Positions 58,650 through 64,000 of a DNA stretch of 64,000 bases are shown here, piece by piece (position 1 is the stretch's first letter; each line of letters starts with the position of its first letter). Made by a program: the position numbers and the translations under genes. The notes below the pieces were generated by a model. It ran no database searches, had not been told where the DNA came from, and saw only the letters and a list, made by a program, of their open reading frames with translations. This DNA is from Homalodisca vitripennis. Taxonomy: Eukaryota > Arthropoda > Insecta > Hemiptera > Cicadellidae. The DNA lies in contig NC_060212.1 of NCBI RefSeq assembly GCF_021130785.1, positions 147,895,501 through 147,959,500 of the forward strand, in the 5' to 3' direction.

Positions 58650-61600
58650 ATCTTCTATGCTGAAGCACATTTAAATTGCTGAAAGTTGATCGTTTTTTAT
58701 AGAAGTAGGTTTCTTAGGACATATAAAAATTTTCCTTCATTAGAAGAACAAGGAAAACTGTGGTGAAGAAAATTTATTTGATCCAGAAGTGCTCTTACAC
58801 GCGTAAAACCTGAAGTAAGAACTCGTCACAATTTGACTTAATCTGTGATTCGTTCAACCTTAAATAATGTAAAAATATTTAATTCTTAAAATTCAAGTTC
58901 TTTTAAACCATCACAGGACTTGACATTAGCCTACATTATAAGTGCTTTCTATAAGACTGTGGGTTTTGAGTCATCTATTCCACACTGCTTTTAAATATAT
59001 TAGGTGTCCTTAAACTATTTCGAACTATTATATTAAATTAAATGGAATAAATTTCTACTATTATATATATTATCATTAAAGTATATTCAGTAAATCTCGA
59101 TGCTAAGCACCGGCTTTGGAGATTTTGAATCAAGAACAGGTATAATCTCCAAAGAACCCATAGTTCTCACAGTTTCCTACTTCTATCTTAGTTTAATCTG
59201 TAACAATGACATTTTTACAATCTTGGATTATGAAAATTGTTAAAATAATATATACTATAACTATTGTCACAGCCGCTTTTATGTAAATGCTTATAGCGCA
59301 TTCACATTCTCTTAACGATAATCGATTATAAAACTGTTATATAATATTGATAAAACGGTTTTGAACAGAGAATTTCATCAAACCAAGCACTTTTCTAGTA
59401 CATTGGCTTCTCGGTTATCTACCAAGTTGTATGATTTAAAACAGTGTAAAATTAACAGACACTTGTTTTCCGTTTCACACTGTATCAACACTTTGCTTAT
59501 GCCATCCAATTCCTAACATATTTTCGCCTTTCTGTGATAGCCGCCGATATTCAACAGATTTTAAAGTACAGCAATCTGTTCATGTATTTTAAACCTGGGG
59601 ACTTGCATATTGGATATAGCACCTACGGCATTGGGTCCAACCACTAAAATAGAATGCGTTATCTGTTCTTATCAAAAATAAAAAAAATTACAAACTAACT
59701 AACATTTCTATTTATTTGCTCATTATAATTTAAAATTTAAAATAAGAAAAATCTTCACCAAATAATCTAAAGTTAACACCAAAAAGCTTTATAGGTCACT
59801 TTGAAAGCGGAAAAGCGAAAGTTGTCAATGGTGGTGTTTTCATTAAAACGTTTGATGGTGGATGTGGTGGTGGAAAGGGACTAAGAGGGGAGGAATTTGT
59901 GATTCTCCTTCGCTGTATATAACATCACCACCAGACTAACTGGTCTTTTATCTCGGAGTGTTTATTTATTAGTCAAAACGTTTGAAAGAATATAAAAAAG
60001 AGAAATCGTATATTTGAAAATGCTTTTTACAGACCTTAGATATTGTATTATCATGTCTGAAAATTCACATACTGTAATTTTAAAAGGCACCCATATTGTT
60101 AAATTATTGGTTTACATAATATGTCGTTATTTTTGTTACTTCTCACAAGGATAAAGTTTCTTAGTCTGTAACTTAGAAATGTGGGTGCTAAGTTCCTGTA
60201 GTAGTATAACTCTAAGGATCGCTTTCATGGACCACTGATTAATTTTCGATGGAATACTCAAAACATTTGACATCATAGATCACACTGCTAGATTTCCATA
60301 AATTACTTTACTCTTATTAACCAAAAGACAAATTTTAGACCTTGTAGTGTATTTTAAACGTATTACGTTTGAAAACCACTTATGGGAGGGAGATATTTGG
60401 GTTTATTCCTTTATTTCATATCAAAATTAGAAGCAAAATCCAACATCGTTTATTAAAAGAACAAGCACTAATTGGTGCGAAGTTGAGCACCGGGTCTTGA
60501 CAGGTTGTTGGACAGCACGATATGCTCTGGCTAAAGCGAAATTAAATCAAACACAACAAAATCCATCAGATAACCTTACAAAACTTTATGTCAGCGGAGT
60601 CTTTACGTATGAAAATCTCCTTTCGTGAAAACCTAAAATAGAGCTTCTTCGAATGGTACAACTCTAGCAGACATAGAAGAAAACCTTGAAGGAATGTTAA
60701 GATGTTTAGAGACTAAATATACATCTAGTAAGATATTTATGACTTAAAACAATCTTTGTACCGAGTTGGAATACTTCTGCTTTAATTTTTCTTGTTATAC
60801 ATTTGCTAACTTACACAATTAAAACAAATTAACTGTTCTTTATTATAAAATTAATATACTACATTATCATAATCTCTAACTTCACTTTAAAAAGTAATTA
60901 GAAATACGGTAAGTCCTTATTATATTACAAAACATCTTACTTACTTACTATAATGAGCGCGTTATCATCTGCTTATCCGTAAATTATCTTTGCCAATGTT
61001 TTCACAGGAGGATAGACTATTAATCCGAGTGTAGTTTTGAATTTTGGAGATCAAACAATATTAGTTAATTACTTACACACAAAGTTTTGTTACAAAGTAA
61101 AAAATAATTAGTTGATCACTAAGTTTATCTATTATTCAAGGAGCTGGAGAAATTTCCTTCGTGTCTGTCTGAAAATCTACGTGCGTAGAACACGATGACT
61201 CAAGAATGAAATGGTCATTGGGATGAGCTGCAAATGAATAAATATAAAAAACCACATTTTTTATATATTTTTTGCACATACATGTTATGATTAATTATTA
61301 AAATATTTATATCAAATGTTCAACATTTATCTTTAGTTTATTTAAATTTAGGAATATTTACTTCTAGAAAGGATATTTCTCTTATTTTATTCACAGCTCT
61401 TAAACGGCTACAGCCTTCTGCATCTTTTTTCCAATAGCCATTGTAAGGGATTACATAGTAAAATTTTGTTAGGCAAGTAAAATAAATGTAAAGTAATATT
61501 AATGCTTTTTGTAATTAAAACAGTTTTGAAAATGTAAAGTAATTGGAGATTTTTTCTTAATTCCCTTTAATGGTAAAATGTTATATTGGAATTACGCTTT

Positions 61601-64000
61601 GTTTACTCTAGCAGACTTCTTTCGAGTAAAGTCTATATTATTTAATTTTATATAAAAATTCCAACTTATATGACTTTGTAAAATGTTTGCAGGCTCAATC
61701 TTATAGTCTAAACTTAAACTTGCATCAAATAGCCAATATCTGTTAAAATATGTCTTATCTTTTAATAATCGTACACTCATTAATTACAATTTCTGTCTTC
61801 ACAACAGTCTTTGTCATAATAATACTATTTTAATTATTATTCATTTATATATCAAGTTTTTAAGGGATTTTAATCTATTTGCTCTCAAATATTTATAATA
61901 TAAAAAAATTTGATTATGAAAAGAAGTTGTATTTTGTCATAATTTTCATTTTAGTTGAAACAAAATTATTAGGCTAATAATGTATCAATACAACTTTTAT
62001 TCACAAGAATCAACTTGGGAATTTTTACTAAAACAAAACCAATCACTTCTTACCAGGAATCTTTTGCCTGAACGAAGTATTTTAGCTTTTTAAATTCTGC
62101 CCTTTACAGTGCTCTGGGGAAGTAATGAAACAAAGTTGAAAGCGAGCTCTTTGTTAAAGGCTCTCATTTTAAATCTTCCACCAAGAGTACTTTTATATTT
62201 ATAAGCCCTTTTGAACTGAATAAGCTCTGAGCTGTTAAAAGAAACAATAATCAACGTACTTTTAGAAAAATTCAACCAATACATTTCGTTTTCAAAATGG
62301 AAAGGCTGTTATTAGGTAACTGGTTCTTTATTTGTTCAACTTTGATTTATTTCAATATTTATCAGCTTCACGTGTATTTTAAATTATTTTCCTATAGTGT
62401 TATGAAAGTTTCATGGTTTATCCATTTAAAAATATTATTCTGGGATAATCGATGATAGCTACATTCTAACATGTTTTGGATCAATAATTAATTTATTCAA
62501 TCTTGAAGTTTATGAATTTCACCACAGTTTCTCTGTAATTTATATGAGATGTGTCACTTAAATTAATAAGAAAAGTCTTTCAAACTTTTTGAGTGAAATA
62601 TATTTTTAGCTTCATGGGCTATTTACTAATCAGTACGTGAACCTAATATTTTCCTTCTTATTGGTAAATACGACAACGTAGAATTATACCTAACATTGAA
62701 TTTGATGAAGGTGTATGTCAGTTACTTTATGTGAGTTTGAACTGAATATAAGAATCTAAACTGGATTTAATCAATGGTAATAACGTATACTATTATTATA
62801 TTTATGAATATACTGCTACTTAATATTATAGTTTTTAGTTTGACAGTGTTAGGCACTCGAGTATATTCAAAGAAATGATGAGAGTCCTTGAGGCACAGAT
62901 CTAGAAGTCTGTAGCAAAACATTTTATTCTGATAAATATTTCCAGTGAAATACGGATACATCATCTACAGGTTTATTTGGAATTCGGGTGAGTAATTCCT
63001 TTAAATATGTTACCTGCTTTTGAAAGATAATAATATCGGGCTGAAGTCTTAAAGTAGGAGTCTGTAAACATTCCTTAACGTGCATAAATATTTGACATAG
63101 TTTAGAACTAAGTATCTCTCTATAATGTAAGCTATAATTTTCCTATGCCCCAAGTTTAGTGGAAAGAAATAAATAACCTAATTTCTAAGATAGTGTATAA
63201 GTATTTTATAAATAATGAATAAGCTAGATACATAATTACGTTTAAGAGTTTTTAAAAGGTTCGTAGTTAAATTATACATAAGAAAATATCAGTACAAAAT
63301 ATTTTAGCAATTTACAATTAGTAGCAGTATTTTGTTTTATTAAAAATTATTCTATTATATAACATAAACACTAGAAAGAAGTTTAAGAGGTCTTAAAGAA
63401 GTATAAATCCATGATGTATTAAAATTATTAAATCATTACCTAAACATCATCAAATCATCAATCTGCCTAAAATATTATTATATGTTACTTTTGAGTGTAT
63501 TAATGTTTTTCGATATTTATTCATTCTTGAATTTTATCGTTACCATAATGGTTACCCATTAGACTCATAGCTATAATCATTGTCACTAATACTCAGCTAT
63601 ATCACATGAAGTGACATACACCATTGTCTAACTCAATTTTGGTTATGTAAAAATAAATAACAATTCTACCTTTCATATTCATGAAACAGCAGTATGGGTT
63701 GATAAATTTCTTAAAACGTTGAAAGCTTAAAATAATTGCTTTAAATAAAAAGTATTAAATGATATTATATTGACATTATAAAACTTTCAGAAATGTTGTG
63801 TTTGTGTAAAAAGACATGTTTAACATTTTTTTTAAAACGTTTTAATGAACAATTTGCGTAACCCAACAAATTTATAACCAGAATAAATCATAATCACTGA
63901 ATTGGAGAACTTTAAACCACAGACGCAGCTGCAACATGTTATAATAACTATGTTACATCAGAGCTCGAATAATTTTCTAACTTTCCTGTTCCAAAGTAGA
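58650..64000 (+). repeat. Dispersed repeat family X, copy D (runs off window)
   Basis: Inverted partner of copy C, with roughly colinear matches from about 58720 to the window end, and same-orientation partner of copy A from about 62000. The window stops at a point matching copy A near 3560, so perhaps 100 bp or more continues beyond. The core at 62040-62250, read on the minus strand, has TTATAAATATAAAA about 30 bases before an ATG with 25 codons (62161-62087). Small frames at 61592-61780, 62090-62284 and 62767-62964 (minus) have no recognised domain. Confidence 0.7.

Overview
This is nuclear DNA of an animal, most likely an insect or another arthropod. It is very AT-rich, has no prokaryotic-style gene packing, and carries decayed non-LTR retrotransposons (LINEs), two unrelated piggyBac-superfamily DNA transposons, a tRNA-derived SINE, microsatellites, a satellite-like tandem array and a stray 28S rRNA piece of insect-like sequence. 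I found no convincing host protein-coding gene. Almost every long open frame is either transposon-derived or a chance frame in AT-rich DNA.

Layout. 0.7-3.6 kb holds copy A of a multi-kilobase repeat called family X here, followed by a TA microsatellite and a Helitron-like fragment (to 4.28 kb). 7.48-9.16 kb is a 5'-truncated LINE with a probable target-site duplication and a 7-bp-unit tail. 12.51-15.53 kb is a nearly complete piggyBac element (TTAA, terminal inverted repeats, all three catalytic aspartates, cysteine-rich C-terminus) with five 20-bp palindromes near its ends. 16.4-18.9 kb holds repeat family Y, a Helitron-like 3' end, X copy B and a perfect (C15A)6 tract. 21.7-22.4 kb is a 184-bp tandem array. 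27.2-33.1 kb is X copy C on the minus strand, with a SINE inside it. 33.3-36.2 kb is a second, badly broken LINE on the minus strand. 38.5-38.8 kb has a perfect 32-bp palindrome and a 192-bp 28S rRNA fragment. 42.3-43.2 kb carries two small coding-like remnants. 43.7-44.9 and 50.9-52.4 kb are inverted copies of one repeat. 56.1-57.8 kb is a second Y copy ending at the TTAA of a short, internally deleted piggyBac element. That element still reads as a tiny two-exon transposase remnant. 58.7 kb to the window end is X copy D.

How the parts relate. X copies C and D are inverted relative to each other over at least about 5.3 kb, with roughly colinear matches, so the window contains a large imperfect inverted duplication. 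Both piggyBac elements carry 20-bp palindromes near their ends, with different sequences but the same design, suggesting family-specific protein-binding sites. Many coding breaks are single-base indels without nonsense substitutions, and the tandem-array copies also differ by single-base indels. Part of the apparent decay could therefore be assembly error. All repeat relationships were found by reading and were not computed.
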